Of a DNA stretch of 64,000 bases, positions 51,732 through 60,067 are shown one piece after another (position 1 is the first letter of the stretch; every line of letters begins with the position of its first letter). The stretch covers positions 1-64,000 of IMG/VR virus record IMGVR_UViG_3300042549_005369. The stretch is one strand, 5' to 3'. The DNA is from a virus. Under the pieces are notes generated by a model. It did no database searches, was not told the DNA's origin, and saw only the letters and a list, made by a program, of their open reading frames with translations. The position numbers and the translations under genes are program-made.

Positions 51732-53780
51732 TTAATCCTCAATGGCTCTGGATACGGCGAATCCTCTCCAAGTATGCTCTGACGGTCTGTCCGCGCAATC
51801 CTCTTTCCAAGTTCGGCCTTTTGCTATTTTCATGGCTTGCGCTGCGTGGTGACTTCCCCAGCATCCTTTCATTCTGGGGAATGCACTAGTGTCGTGCATA
51901 CAAATGACCTTGGCACCCCAAGCTACCGCCCGAAGAGTGTCGCTGACTGCCCACCAATCGTGATTCCCGTCAATGAAAACAAAGTCGGCTCTGGTGATTG
52001 TAGTGTTGCACGCTGGAGTGGTGTGAATGGTTATTTTTGTTTGATCTACCGCCATTTTTAGGACATCCAAAAGTTCTTTTTTGATGTCGATTTCTACGAT
52101 GTGTAGGTGATCCAGTTTTCCCATGTTGAGTGCTTCGATTAAAGCCGTTGTGCTACGCCCCTTAAAACTTCCTATCTCCACAGCAACCCTGCTGCCTTCC
52201 CAATCAGAGATTGCTTCTTGGTGCAGCATGTAGATGTGCCGATCATCCATTGACCATTCTTTGTCCCCCGAATGCGGGTATTTGCTTAAATCAAAAGTAA
52301 CAATATCTTCGTTTTCCATAATTCTTGGTTTCCATTTTCTTTTGTGCTCGGGATACCAAGTGCCAGAATACAGGTGTATTCCGTATTGATAGTCGTGCTT
52401 TAATGCTCCTGACATAAATGCCTTTCGCGTCTTTTTCGCTGAACTGGCGAGGTAAACCCCAGTGTCCAATCTAAGAATGCCATTATACTGCCTGCCGATG
52501 CTTGGTAGTGTTGTGCACGAGGAGTAATCACATACGGTATTCAACGCCCGTTGAACTGCTTTCGGCCCTGTGGTAGCTATCACATCGCAATCTTTCCTGT
52601 TTGATATGTCACCGATATGGTCACGTATCGCTTGGGCGGTGCGGCTTGCCCTCTTGGCCATAAAGATAGCGTTGATCGACCTACTTCCTGCCATCTCGTC
52701 TGAGTAGCAAAAGTCTGTTACATGTTGGAAAATACCCCAACAATTTTTGTATGGCCTAATGTCTAAGTCCGTGTAGACACCACCTTCGTTCGCCATAATC
52801 TCTAACCGAAGTAGGTCGGCTCGCATTATCACCGTAAGTGACGTATCTTTCACGTTTTCGCTAAGGTACGGGCAGTTAGCGACTGCTGCTTCATCCCACA
52901 ATTTGAACTCAAAATCTGGGTGTAATTCTACCCATTCCTGCATTATCCTTTCGCACTCAATAGGCATTCGGCTTTGACCGATCCAAATGAAATGAATTGT
53001 TTTATTGTGTCCCTCTTCTTCGTTGTTCATATTACCAATTTCTTCTGAGTTTGCATGACTGACTTCTTCGGAACCCGCCGTGGTGTTTTCTTCTGGCGAG
53101 ACATTGCCAATTTCCTCGGGGCTTTCATCGGGAAATCGCTCATCCAACCATGCGATTAGCTCGGGGGTAAAACCCCTGTCGCACCAGTTTACAAAAATCT
53201 TTTCTGCCGATGGGGTGTTGCGGAACTCGTTGTAGTATTGTGCTTCTACCCCGAAACGCCGTGGATGATTTCGCTTTGACAGAATCCAAGACTCGAATGG
53301 GAACTTGCCCGCCATGTTCGGCCAATCGGCAAAGCTCTCGTCGATCATGCTTTTGTCGAACCAATACGGGCCGTGTGGCTTGGAGTAATCCCAAGGGGTG
53401 TAACCTTCTTTTTCAAGTCGAACTCGGATTTCTTCGAGTTTTTTGCCCCAGCTAGTCCAAATCCTGCCCCAAGACTTTCTTGCGGGCGTAGCCATTAGTT
53501 GCTCGGCTGTTTGGTCTTGGATCAATACGCAGTCATCATACCACCAAAAGAACCCGTCTGGGTAGGTGTCTGCCGCTAGTTTCAATGCGGACTTCAGTTT
53601 CCCCTGCGTTTGTTTAAGCCAAGTCCCCTGATACCAGTCAGGCTTTTTTGGGCCAACAAGGACGACTTCATACTCGCCTTGGAAGTGCTCCGCAAAGCCC
53701 CTGAGTGCGTATCTCAGTTCTTTTCCGTTTTTGAATTTTCCGCCACATGGGCTGTATGGTATGCAAATGGTGTGTTTCAT
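51732..53780 (-). CDS. Fused protein: GT-A domain + GT32 (OCH1-like) glycosyltransferase + methyltransferase
   Basis: 682 residues. Domain 1 (about 1-215): GT-A-like, with FFWWYDDC near residue 82, similar in outline to domain 3 of the gene at 48893. An acidic low-complexity linker (Glu/Ser/Asn, about 223-262) follows. Domain 2 (about 265-470): GT32 type, 'IHFIWIGQSRMPIECERIMQ' and 'LLRLEIMANEGGVYTDLDIR' with the DxD. Domain 3 (about 490-680): SAM methyltransferase, a paralogue of the stand-alone gene at 51133. Glycosyl transfer plus methylation in one chain suggests capping of a glycan by a methyl group. Encodes the upstream half of the glycan group. Leader GACGACCAC. Confidence 0.8.
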   Translation of the reverse strand: MKHTICIPYSPCGGKFKNGKELRYALRGFAEHFQGEYEVVLVGPKKPDWYQGTWLKQTQGKLKSALKLAADTYPDGFFWWYDDCVLIQDQTAEQLMATPARKSWGRIWTSWGKKLEEIRVRLEKEGYTPWDYSKPHGPYWFDKSMIDESFADWPNMAGKFPFESWILSKRNHPRRFGVEAQYYNEFRNTPSAEKIFVNWCDRGFTPELIAWLDERFPDESPEEIGNVSPEENTTAGSEEVSHANSEEIGNMNNEEEGHNKTIHFIWIGQSRMPIECERIMQEWVELHPDFEFKLWDEAAVANCPYLSENVKDTSLTVIMRADLLRLEIMANEGGVYTDLDIRPYKNCWGIFQHVTDFCYSDEMAGSRSINAIFMAKRASRTAQAIRDHIGDISNRKDCDVIATTGPKAVQRALNTVCDYSSCTTLPSIGRQYNGILRLDTGVYLASSAKKTRKAFMSGALKHDYQYGIHLYSGTWYPEHKRKWKPRIMENEDIVTFDLSKYPHSGDKEWSMDDRHIYMLHQEAISDWEGSRVAVEIGSFKGRSTTALIEALNMGKLDHLHIVEIDIKKELLDVLKMAVDQTKITIHTTPACNTTITRADFVFIDGNHDWWAVSDTLRAVAWGAKVICMHDTSAFPRMKGCWGSHHAAQAMKIAKGRTWKEDCADRPSEHTWRGFAVSRAIED

Positions 53781-53789
53781 GTGGTCGTT

Positions 53790-54137
53790 TTACGTCGTGA
53801 CTTCCGCGTTCAAAACATCTGGATCAATAGGAGTGTAAATTCCTGTTGGGTCGCATGGGTCGCCGTTCTTAATCGCAATGGTAAACCCGCCACCATCCCA
53901 CATCTCCCAACGGTTCAATGCTGGTTTCCAGTCAATGTTGATGAAATCACCAGACGACGCGACGTAGTTACCGAATGCGTTCAGTGTTGCCCCACCCGAA
54001 TATATTCCTGCGTTGCGCTCCCAGAAAACACTGACGGTCGTAGGTTTGTCGCAACTGCTTCCAATTCCGCTGCTGCCACTTCCCGAAAGGAAAGACGACG
54101 ACCCGCTGGACGAGACTTTTGAACTGCCATAGCTCAT
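53790..54137 (-). CDS. Ser/Gly-rich small virion protein
   Basis: 115 residues. The first 30 are Ser/Gly-rich (SSKVSSSGSSSFLSGSGSSG), then a beta-rich domain ('ATLNAFGNYVASSGDFINID', 'NRWEMWDGGGFTIAIKNGD'). The Ser-rich start might be a glycosylation target, given the enzymes encoded next to it. ATGA overlap with the Ser-Ser-Ala repeat protein. Confidence 0.5.
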   Translation of the reverse strand: MSYGSSKVSSSGSSSFLSGSGSSGIGSSCDKPTTVSVFWERNAGIYSGGATLNAFGNYVASSGDFINIDWKPALNRWEMWDGGGFTIAIKNGDPCDPTGIYTPIDPDVLNAEVTT

Positions 54138-55396
54138 TCAGATACCCCCTTGTCTCGGAGAGCCTCGATGATTTGTTCGCGGGTCATTCTTGGGTTGAGG
54201 CGACATTCGTTGTCCACGAAGTCGTCGTAGGTAGCGTATTGCGACCTGATACCCGCAAAGCCTCGACGAACGCCCTTCAGCATGACACTCGTTTTCTGCA
54301 TCCGTTTCTTCGCGGAATACCTTGAGGACAACAACAGAGAGTCCTGCTCAACGGTTGCGTTGCATGTCCCGATGTCGGGTGAAGCAAACGCACGGAGTGA
54401 ATTGGGTTCGCAGGAGAATACCACGATAGGGTCGATCTCAATTTTTGTCTTGCCTCGTTCGATTTGAAAGTCTTGGAAGTCGAAGAACAAAACCTCGGTA
54501 GCCTCCATGGCATACCATTTGCGGTATCCGCCTTCAGGCGACGGGTGAATAGCTGTATCCTTAGATGACCCAGATGCGGCAGAGGATGCTGAGGATGCGG
54601 CAGAGGACGCGGAGGATGCGGCTGAAGAAGCCGAAGAAGCCGAAGAAGCCGAAGAAGCCGAGGAGGCCGAGGAGGCCGAGGATGCAGACGAAGCTGAGGA
54701 GGCCGAGGAGGCCGAGGATGCCGAGGACTCCGAAGACGCTTCTGCTTCGGGGATAAACGCAACGAACCAATACAGGTTGCCCACATGCGTTTGCAATACT
54801 GGGTCATTACGTTTGACATTTCCTATTTTTACCGCGTAGCCACAGCGATCACCTTCCCCTGAATCAGAACCACGAGAAAGGTTTGAGTCAAGTCTTGGTA
54901 TTGCTTTGAGAGTTGGTTTGTCTGGCCCTTCGATTGTAAGTTTTACAGGTTCTGCGGTGCTTTCGTTTAGTTCGACTACCGCATACACGTCACCCCACCA
55001 GTCAAGTTGCAGCCATTTGTCGTCTTCGGTAAAGACTGCGGCTTCGTCCATGTCGGTGATTTTTACACCCTCGATAGGTTCTTGCGAGGCTAGTGAATTT
55101 ACATCTTCAAGTAGGGCTCCGCTTGTGTCATAGATAAATTTTTTCTCGAAAACAATGGTCGTGACGTACCACTCTAACCATCCTTGGGTGATTCGTGCCC
55201 CACCATTTCCGTGATCTAGCTTAAATGCGTCGTTCCATGGGGTAAGTTGTGGGCTGGTGCTTCCTGACTGCATCGGCGCATTTATCCCCATTTCCACAGG
55301 TGGCCGTGGGCGTAGGGACTCGCTGCCCTTTCTGCGCAAGTCTAAAAACGCCTGCGCTTCCGTGGGGGTAAAGTCTCTTAAAATTTTACCCTCCAT
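54134..55396 (-). CDS. Virion-associated protein with a long Ser-Ser-Ala repeat
   Basis: 420 residues from ATG 55396, where GGAGG overlaps the preceding coding end; a start 8 codons upstream is also possible. N-terminal beta-rich region (about 1-210) with 'WLEWYVTTIVFEKKFIYDTS', then about 58 residues of SSA/ASS repeats (about 217-275), then 'GGYRKWYAMEATEVLFFDFQ' and a C-terminal helical end ('MTREQIIEALRDKGVSE'). Likely structural. The Ser tract is an obvious O-glycan acceptor or flexible spacer. Lies between the glycan enzymes and the capsid genes. Confidence 0.55.
   Translation of the reverse strand: MEGKILRDFTPTEAQAFLDLRRKGSESLRPRPPVEMGINAPMQSGSTSPQLTPWNDAFKLDHGNGGARITQGWLEWYVTTIVFEKKFIYDTSGALLEDVNSLASQEPIEGVKITDMDEAAVFTEDDKWLQLDWWGDVYAVVELNESTAEPVKLTIEGPDKPTLKAIPRLDSNLSRGSDSGEGDRCGYAVKIGNVKRNDPVLQTHVGNLYWFVAFIPEAEASSESSASSASSASSASSASSASSASSASSASSASSASSAASSASSAASSASSAASGSSKDTAIHPSPEGGYRKWYAMEATEVLFFDFQDFQIERGKTKIEIDPIVVFSCEPNSLRAFASPDIGTCNATVEQDSLLLSSRYSAKKRMQKTSVMLKGVRRGFAGIRSQYATYDDFVDNECRLNPRMTREQIIEALRDKGVSE
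54573..54747. repeat. 9-bp degenerate repeat encoding (Ser-Ser-Ala)n
   Basis: Degenerate units such as GAGGCCGAG, GAAGCCGAA and GAGGATGCG repeat in frame for about 175 bp. Third-position variation shows the repeat is old enough to have drifted yet is kept at the protein level. Confidence 0.9.
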
Positions 55397-56684
55397 ACAA
55401 ACCTGAGATGTTAATTTCAACCACGGTCACTTCATAGAGATTCAAAGGTAGCTCGCGCACCTCGTATCCTATGGTGGCTGTGGTAAGTCCTATGAAAGTA
55501 GAGTATCCCGGCGTTGCTGGGTAACTAGAAGTGTAGACTCTCTCCCGTGTTGGTGTTGGGGTTGTTCCGTTCTCCGTAACGGTAATTTCCTCGTGAATGC
55601 TGGCGGGTAGTTGTTGCTGATTGGCGACCGCTGCCGTGTTGTTACCCTCTAAACTGGCTTTATACCACGCATATACGACTGCCATAGTCTCACGAACAGG
55701 TGCGGGGATTGCCGTAAGCGGATACGCGTCTTTAATGCTGTCGGGATCATCCGTGATGAATCGACGAATTGTGGCGGCGTATGGCCCCGGTCTTGGGTCT
55801 ACTAACTTCCACTTGAAATAAAAATTCTCGGAATACGACTCAAGTGCGCTGGTAGAATCGGCCCATGCCCACACCCATACAAGGTCGATGGACTCAAGTT
55901 TGCTTGGAAAAGGGTGGTCTCGGTAATCTGGTAGTGGAAGTTTTTCGTAGGGATAGTCGGGGTCTGACCCCTCTGCTCCAGTGATTAGTTCTCGGGTGAT
56001 TCGGACATCATAAAATCGGTTCCCCTGTTTAATCTCGACTGTCTTACCCGCCTCTTGAGTTGGTGGGGTTGGGTAAATCTCCGCAGGTATGATCTCGCGG
56101 ATAACTCTTACGTTTCTTTGGAAAGTGGTGTCCCACGCGATCTCCACGGTGATTGGTTCAATGAATCGCCGTTGGACGATGATGTATTGGCTGGTGAGTT
56201 CCTCGGGGGCGTCTATTACAGTGTCATCAGCAAAACCGTATTTCACAAACCGAGTATCGGGGGTTCCGACAACTGGATAGGTAAACTCTCCATTCACCGT
56301 TGGGTTGGCCGCTGCGGCCTCCGCGTCACTACGTTCGTAGTAAAGGTGTCGTTGGACGAGGTAGGTTCGGATAAGCTGTTCGCCACTGTTTAACGTCCAG
56401 TTGTAGGCATCTTGGTTGATGCGGTCAGACGCAAAATACCACCGTGACCATTTATCTACCGATTGCGGAGAGACATGGACGAGTCGATGGTTTGGGTATC
56501 TGATGCGATCCTCAAAGGGGTCGCCAAACTTCCAGTTCTGGTTTTGAGGTAAATCGCCATTACGCTCCACGAAGAACATCAAGTCCCTGCGCTCGGGCGT
56601 AGGCCACAGCAACACGGGGTCAACCCGTGGTGCTGGTGTGCGCGGTTTTGGTTTGTTCCACTCGGTGTCTTCGGGGCGTGGCAT
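55386..56684 (-). CDS. Hypothetical virion protein
   Basis: 432 residues, Pro/Tyr/Trp-rich and mostly beta ('LVHVSPQSVDKWSRWYFASD', 'TSQYIIVQRRFIEPITVEIA'). No enzyme motif or transmembrane helix. Its place two genes after the capsid, and size, suggest a tail or decoration component. Family not recognised. Confidence 0.55.
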   Translation of the reverse strand: MPRPEDTEWNKPKPRTPAPRVDPVLLWPTPERRDLMFFVERNGDLPQNQNWKFGDPFEDRIRYPNHRLVHVSPQSVDKWSRWYFASDRINQDAYNWTLNSGEQLIRTYLVQRHLYYERSDAEAAAANPTVNGEFTYPVVGTPDTRFVKYGFADDTVIDAPEELTSQYIIVQRRFIEPITVEIAWDTTFQRNVRVIREIIPAEIYPTPPTQEAGKTVEIKQGNRFYDVRITRELITGAEGSDPDYPYEKLPLPDYRDHPFPSKLESIDLVWVWAWADSTSALESYSENFYFKWKLVDPRPGPYAATIRRFITDDPDSIKDAYPLTAIPAPVRETMAVVYAWYKASLEGNNTAAVANQQQLPASIHEEITVTENGTTPTPTRERVYTSSYPATPGYSTFIGLTTATIGYEVRELPLNLYEVTVVEINISGLYGG

Positions 56685-56686
56685 GA

Positions 56687-56911
56687 TTACATCTCAAATG
56701 GAATTTTTACTTCAGGCTCTGCGTATTCTGCTTCTGCCATTTCTTCGGCTTCCATTTCCTCGCCTTCCATTTCTTCGGCGAGCGCGACTCCGTTGAGGGC
56801 AGTAATCATTGTTCCGTCTTCACCCATGACCAATGTGGCGACGGCCTCGAAGGGCTGTCCGGGCTTGGCGTCGGTGGGCATCTTGAATCCTTCGGGTAGT
56901 GTGATTTTCAT
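56687..56911 (-). CDS. Small acidic capsid-adjacent protein
   Basis: 74 residues from ATG 56911. A short beta domain ('MKITLPEGFKMPTDAKPGQP') followed by a Glu-rich tail with repeated EEMEG/EEMAEAE. Small acidic proteins next to the capsid gene are often capsid decoration or assembly factors. Only 2 bp separate it from the next gene. Confidence 0.5.
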   Translation of the reverse strand: MKITLPEGFKMPTDAKPGQPFEAVATLVMGEDGTMITALNGVALAEEMEGEEMEAEEMAEAEYAEPEVKIPFEM

Positions 56912-56980
56912 GTCGGAGAAATACTGCAACTAAATCTGCGGTATTGCAAGAAAAAATAAATGACTTCCGTACAAGGATGA

Positions 56981-57004
56981 TGCGCCCCCGTTTCCGAGGA
57001 CGCA
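56981..57004 (-). terminator. Strong hairpin downstream of the capsid gene
   Basis: On the minus strand TGCGTCCTC pairs with GGGGGCGCA (9 pairs, two G-U) around GGAAAC, a GNRA-like loop context; a T-rich stretch follows about 25 nt later. A second small hairpin (CTGTG/CACAG) lies upstream. Likely an attenuator that reduces expression of genes after the capsid, or an mRNA 3'-end stabiliser. It is 43 bp after the capsid stop. Confidence 0.55.
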
Positions 57005-57047
57005 CCAACCATTGCAACCACTGTGCTGACGACACAGAAGAGGGTTA

Positions 57048-58271
57048 TCAGACGAAGAACGAATCTCCGCTGCCCAGATCGCTTTCGTCGCCGTTGCTGC
57101 CAGTGCATACGGACGAACCGATGTCTTGTGGGCAGCGCAAGTGACGAATCACGATACCGAACTCAGGATGAACTGGTTTGGTAGCGGACATCATCAAGGA
57201 GCGGTAGAAGCCCCAAGCGTTGTCTGGGTTGTAATACGCGCTAGCGGAGTCCACGTTTTGCACGTTGAGCCACTTGAAGTCGCCTACGTATGTCTGTGCG
57301 GCGAAGGACGTGCCAGAACCCACAGAACTGATTGGACGTGGGTGAAGCAGGGTCATCACACTCGGCAAGAAGACAATCGAGTCCGTGAAAGGAGCAGCGA
57401 TATATGCTGGGCTGAGTTTCGCACGAGTTCCCACAGAAGCGGCAACCGACTCGTAGGGCAGAACTTCTTCCCAAACTCCACCTTCAAAGGTGTAGCGACG
57501 AGGAAGGTTGTCGATGGTGTGGTAGAAACCACGGATCGGACGTTCTACGCCGAGTGGTGCGAGAAGCTCCTGCACGCGCTTGTCGTTCCAAAGGAACGCG
57601 TTTTGCGTGTTGGTTTCGCGCATGATGGCATCCGAAGTCTCCATGTCGGTGATGAGGATGAACTGTGGGCGACCCTCGGCCATGCCGAAGCTGCCACCGT
57701 CCAACTCAGCACTGTTCTGAATGAGGTATTGATACCACTGGTTCAGGATGTTCTGGGTGAGGCGGGTGGTAGGAGCGATAGCTGGGAAGTCTGCGTCGTT
57801 GTAAGGCAGGCCGTTAGCAGCGATCACTTTCCATTCAGCGATGCGGGTGTATTCCAAGATCGCACGGCGTTTCCATGTGTAGGCAACCACGTTGCGGAGG
57901 TTGGCGAACACTTGCTTGATCTGCTCGTTCACCAAGTAGGCGTTGCGAGTGTCATTTACGCAAATGCGCTCGGACTCCTGAGCTTTTTGCACAAGCGAGT
58001 AGGTGCGTTCGGTATTACCGCGAGGCACGACGTCGCCTGTAATGGCGCAGGTGTTAGAGTTGTCGTTAGGTGCTACTGCGCCCCACGTATCAATGTTGGC
58101 GGGAAGGTTCCGCTCAACAGTAAGAACGCGTTGCGTATCCGATAAACCATTTGTCCACTCCTCTTTGGGAACAAGTTTGTTCCACACGGAGCGGTTGATG
58201 GTGGTCTTGTAAATGGTTCCAGCGAGATTGTTCTCGTTGCGAGCCAAACGGTCATTTAGTGCTAGTGCCAT
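57048..58271 (-). CDS. Major capsid protein (probable)
   Basis: 407 residues. Called from position (after portal and scaffold), size, its own strong promoter and leader, and an HK97-like outline: helical N-arm ('NNLAGTIYKTTINRSVWNKL'), 'ESERICVNDTRNAYLVNEQI', central helix with 'RNVVAYTWKRRAILEYTRIA', and C-terminal 'PVHPEFGIVIRHLRCPQDIG'. No catalytic motif. I cannot assign a named capsid family from sequence alone. The leader ends AAACAACATC before ATG. Confidence 0.7.
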   Translation of the reverse strand: MALALNDRLARNENNLAGTIYKTTINRSVWNKLVPKEEWTNGLSDTQRVLTVERNLPANIDTWGAVAPNDNSNTCAITGDVVPRGNTERTYSLVQKAQESERICVNDTRNAYLVNEQIKQVFANLRNVVAYTWKRRAILEYTRIAEWKVIAANGLPYNDADFPAIAPTTRLTQNILNQWYQYLIQNSAELDGGSFGMAEGRPQFILITDMETSDAIMRETNTQNAFLWNDKRVQELLAPLGVERPIRGFYHTIDNLPRRYTFEGGVWEEVLPYESVAASVGTRAKLSPAYIAAPFTDSIVFLPSVMTLLHPRPISSVGSGTSFAAQTYVGDFKWLNVQNVDSASAYYNPDNAWGFYRSLMMSATKPVHPEFGIVIRHLRCPQDIGSSVCTGSNGDESDLGSGDSFFV

Positions 58272-58337
58272 GATGTTGTTTTATGTTTCTGGTTTTGGTT
58301 TTCCCAGAAGAAGAACTCATCAATGAATGCTGCCGCT

Positions 58338-58399
58338 GGGAGAGAATTGGGAAATTGGTATCGCACGGGTAAACCGTGGGAATGTCGATTTCCTCTCCC
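58338..58399 (-). promoter_or_regulatory. Nested stem structure in the capsid mRNA leader
   Basis: GGGAGAG (58338-58344) pairs with CTCTCCC (58393-58399). Inside, GGAAAT (58350-58355) can pair with ATTTCC (58388-58393), or ATCG (58360-58363) with CGAT (58386-58389), and CACGG (58364-58368) with CCGTG (58374-58378). The two middle pairings exclude one another. It lies in the leader between the promoter near 58465-58493 and the capsid ATG at 58271. Confidence 0.55.
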
Positions 58400-58464
58400 G
58401 AGCGCAGGACAGGTATAATTTTAGCTCGAAGTTGCCGATTTAGGGAGTTCGGTGCTCCGAGGGA

Positions 58465-58493
58465 AAATTATGCGATTTGCGTAAAAATGTCAA
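58465..58493 (-). promoter_or_regulatory. Candidate major capsid promoter
   Basis: On the minus strand TTTCTGTTGACA gives a perfect -35 (58493-58488). The -10 is TAATTT (58470-58465, 17-bp spacer) or CATAAT (58472-58467, 15-bp spacer). It follows the terminator of the scaffold gene directly, so capsid is transcribed separately at a high level, as usual for this protein. Confidence 0.65.
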
Positions 58494-58501
58494 CAGAAAA
58501 A

Positions 58502-58529
58502 TCCCACCGCCTCAAAAAAGACGGTGGGA
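58502..58529 (-). terminator. Intrinsic terminator after the scaffold gene
   Basis: TCCCACCG (minus strand 58529-58522) pairs with CGGTGGGA (58509-58502), an 8-bp stem with a 12-nt loop, followed by TTTTT on the minus strand. It is 20 bp after the scaffold stop and just before the capsid promoter. The best terminator in the window. Confidence 0.85.
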
Positions 58530-58548
58530 CTGAACACACAGACAAAAA

Positions 58549-59721
58549 TTAGTCTCCGTATACTGGCACTGAATGCGACAGTGTTGGGGAAGTTGGGACA
58601 CCCATAGAGGTCAAGAAATCTTCCTCTGTCGCTGGTGGGCGAGTTTGTTCGTTGGGTGTTACGGAACCACTTGTGGCGTTTTTCCCTTTCACCCGAGAGC
58701 GAAGCGTAGCGTTTTCCTCTTGCAGCTTGGCGATGGTCTGAATCATCTTAGGGTGCAGGAGTGCTGCGGCTGCGGCAAATGCTTTGCCACGGGCGGGTTG
58801 CGCATCAAAATCGACCTCGGCGACCTTTTGCTCTAGCGAGCGGTAGCGGTCATCTTCGGTTTCTCCTTCGACAAGCGCAACGAAAGGCGTTTTTTCACGC
58901 ATGATCTTGGTGGCGTCTTTGATGCTAGAAACGAATTGCTGTTTTGTTTCAGCTTTTTCTGTCTGTTCGCGTATGGCTGCTTTCTCAAGCTGTTCCTTGG
59001 CTGCGGCAGAGGCGTTGTTGCGCATGAGGTCTTGCTTGTCGAGTAGGATTCGGGCGTCCTTTACAGACGACCAAAGCTCAGCACGATCTACTTCATCCCA
59101 GCCTGCGGTAACTTCTTTGAAAGCTGCACGTTGTGCCGCTGGATCGGCTTCCCGCATCATTTCAAGCACTTGCTCAAAGTCGCAGTCGTTGGCTTTTGAC
59201 AAGGTTTCTGCCAGCTCACCGATTACTTGCAGAGGCTTGGCAATCGTTTCACGATACTCGCGAGTCGATTCTAGGCGAGTGACGGAGAGCTCCTTCTCGT
59301 AGGTGTCGAAGTCTTTGAGTTTATCTTCCAATTCTGGAAGACGCGCTGCCTTGTTTTGCAGTTCTTCGAGTTGTTGCTGCAAGGATTGAATCGTCTGATC
59401 TTTGGTGCTGAGAACGGACTTGACTTCTTCGGCCTGCTGTTTGTGGCGGTCGCGGGATGCCCGAAGCGTATCCCAATCTTTGCGATTCTTTGGCGCATCA
59501 GGGACGGTTTCCTCCCCTTCCTCTGTCGGTGGCGTTTCCTCGGGCGGCGGAGTTTCTTCCGTCGAAGGCCGGGTTTCTTCCGCAGGAGTTGAAGCTGGGG
59601 TTTCTTCCGCAGGTGTTGCGTTGTCGAGAAGCCCAGAAACCATATCGTCCATCAGGTCTCCCGATGAACTTTGGGATTGGGCGGTGGCGGTGGCGTCGAG
59701 TATTGTGTCGAGTGATTCCAT
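58549..59721 (-). CDS. Putative scaffold protein
   Basis: 390 residues. Acidic Pro/Glu/Thr-rich N-terminus (about 20-75), long coiled coil (about 80-150, 'SLQQQLEELQNKAARLPELE'), more helices, and a polar C-terminal end. The profile (acidic, coiled coil, directly before capsid) is that of phage head scaffold proteins, some of which carry a protease. No protease motif seen. Starts MESLDTILDA after the leader CCAACGACTACC. Confidence 0.7.
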   Translation of the reverse strand: MESLDTILDATATAQSQSSSGDLMDDMVSGLLDNATPAEETPASTPAEETRPSTEETPPPEETPPTEEGEETVPDAPKNRKDWDTLRASRDRHKQQAEEVKSVLSTKDQTIQSLQQQLEELQNKAARLPELEDKLKDFDTYEKELSVTRLESTREYRETIAKPLQVIGELAETLSKANDCDFEQVLEMMREADPAAQRAAFKEVTAGWDEVDRAELWSSVKDARILLDKQDLMRNNASAAAKEQLEKAAIREQTEKAETKQQFVSSIKDATKIMREKTPFVALVEGETEDDRYRSLEQKVAEVDFDAQPARGKAFAAAAALLHPKMIQTIAKLQEENATLRSRVKGKNATSGSVTPNEQTRPPATEEDFLTSMGVPTSPTLSHSVPVYGD

Positions 59722-59733
59722 GGTAGTCGTTGG

Positions 59734-60042
59734 TTATGGTTGTTTTGGTAGATCGTCTTCCGATTTCGCCAATCGACGTGCTTCCAGTTTTGTTGGGATG
59801 CGCGTTTCTTTGGTGAAAAAGTTAAGCAGGCGGACAAACTCGTTGGCACCCGCTGACTGGTGGAACTTTGCCACAGTCAAAGGTTGGTTGGCATCGGCCG
59901 TTGTCCCTGTGCGTGGTCGCATTAGGTCGTCGGCGATGTCCATAGCTTCTTGCAAAACTGGGTCGGCAAGAAGGGCTCTGAGTCGTGCGCGTTTCACCGC
60001 GTCAGTGGTGAACTGTTGTTGTGGTGTAGGGTCGTCAGACAT
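59734..60042 (-). CDS. Small hypothetical protein between portal and scaffold
   Basis: 102 residues, helical ('RARLRALLADPVLQEAMDIA', 'QSAGANEFVRLLNFFTKETR'). Conserved position between portal and scaffold genes in related phages is my recollection only. Possibly a head-assembly accessory. No motif. Confidence 0.55.
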   Translation of the reverse strand: MSDDPTPQQQFTTDAVKRARLRALLADPVLQEAMDIADDLMRPRTGTTADANQPLTVAKFHQSAGANEFVRLLNFFTKETRIPTKLEARRLAKSEDDLPKQP

Positions 60043-60067
60043 AGTTACGGGTTTGAGTCGTCAGTAT

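Noticed and set aside
57126-58145. 339-codon plus-strand frame opposite the capsid gene
   Set aside because: Antisense shadow; the capsid gene has promoter, leader, and terminator context.
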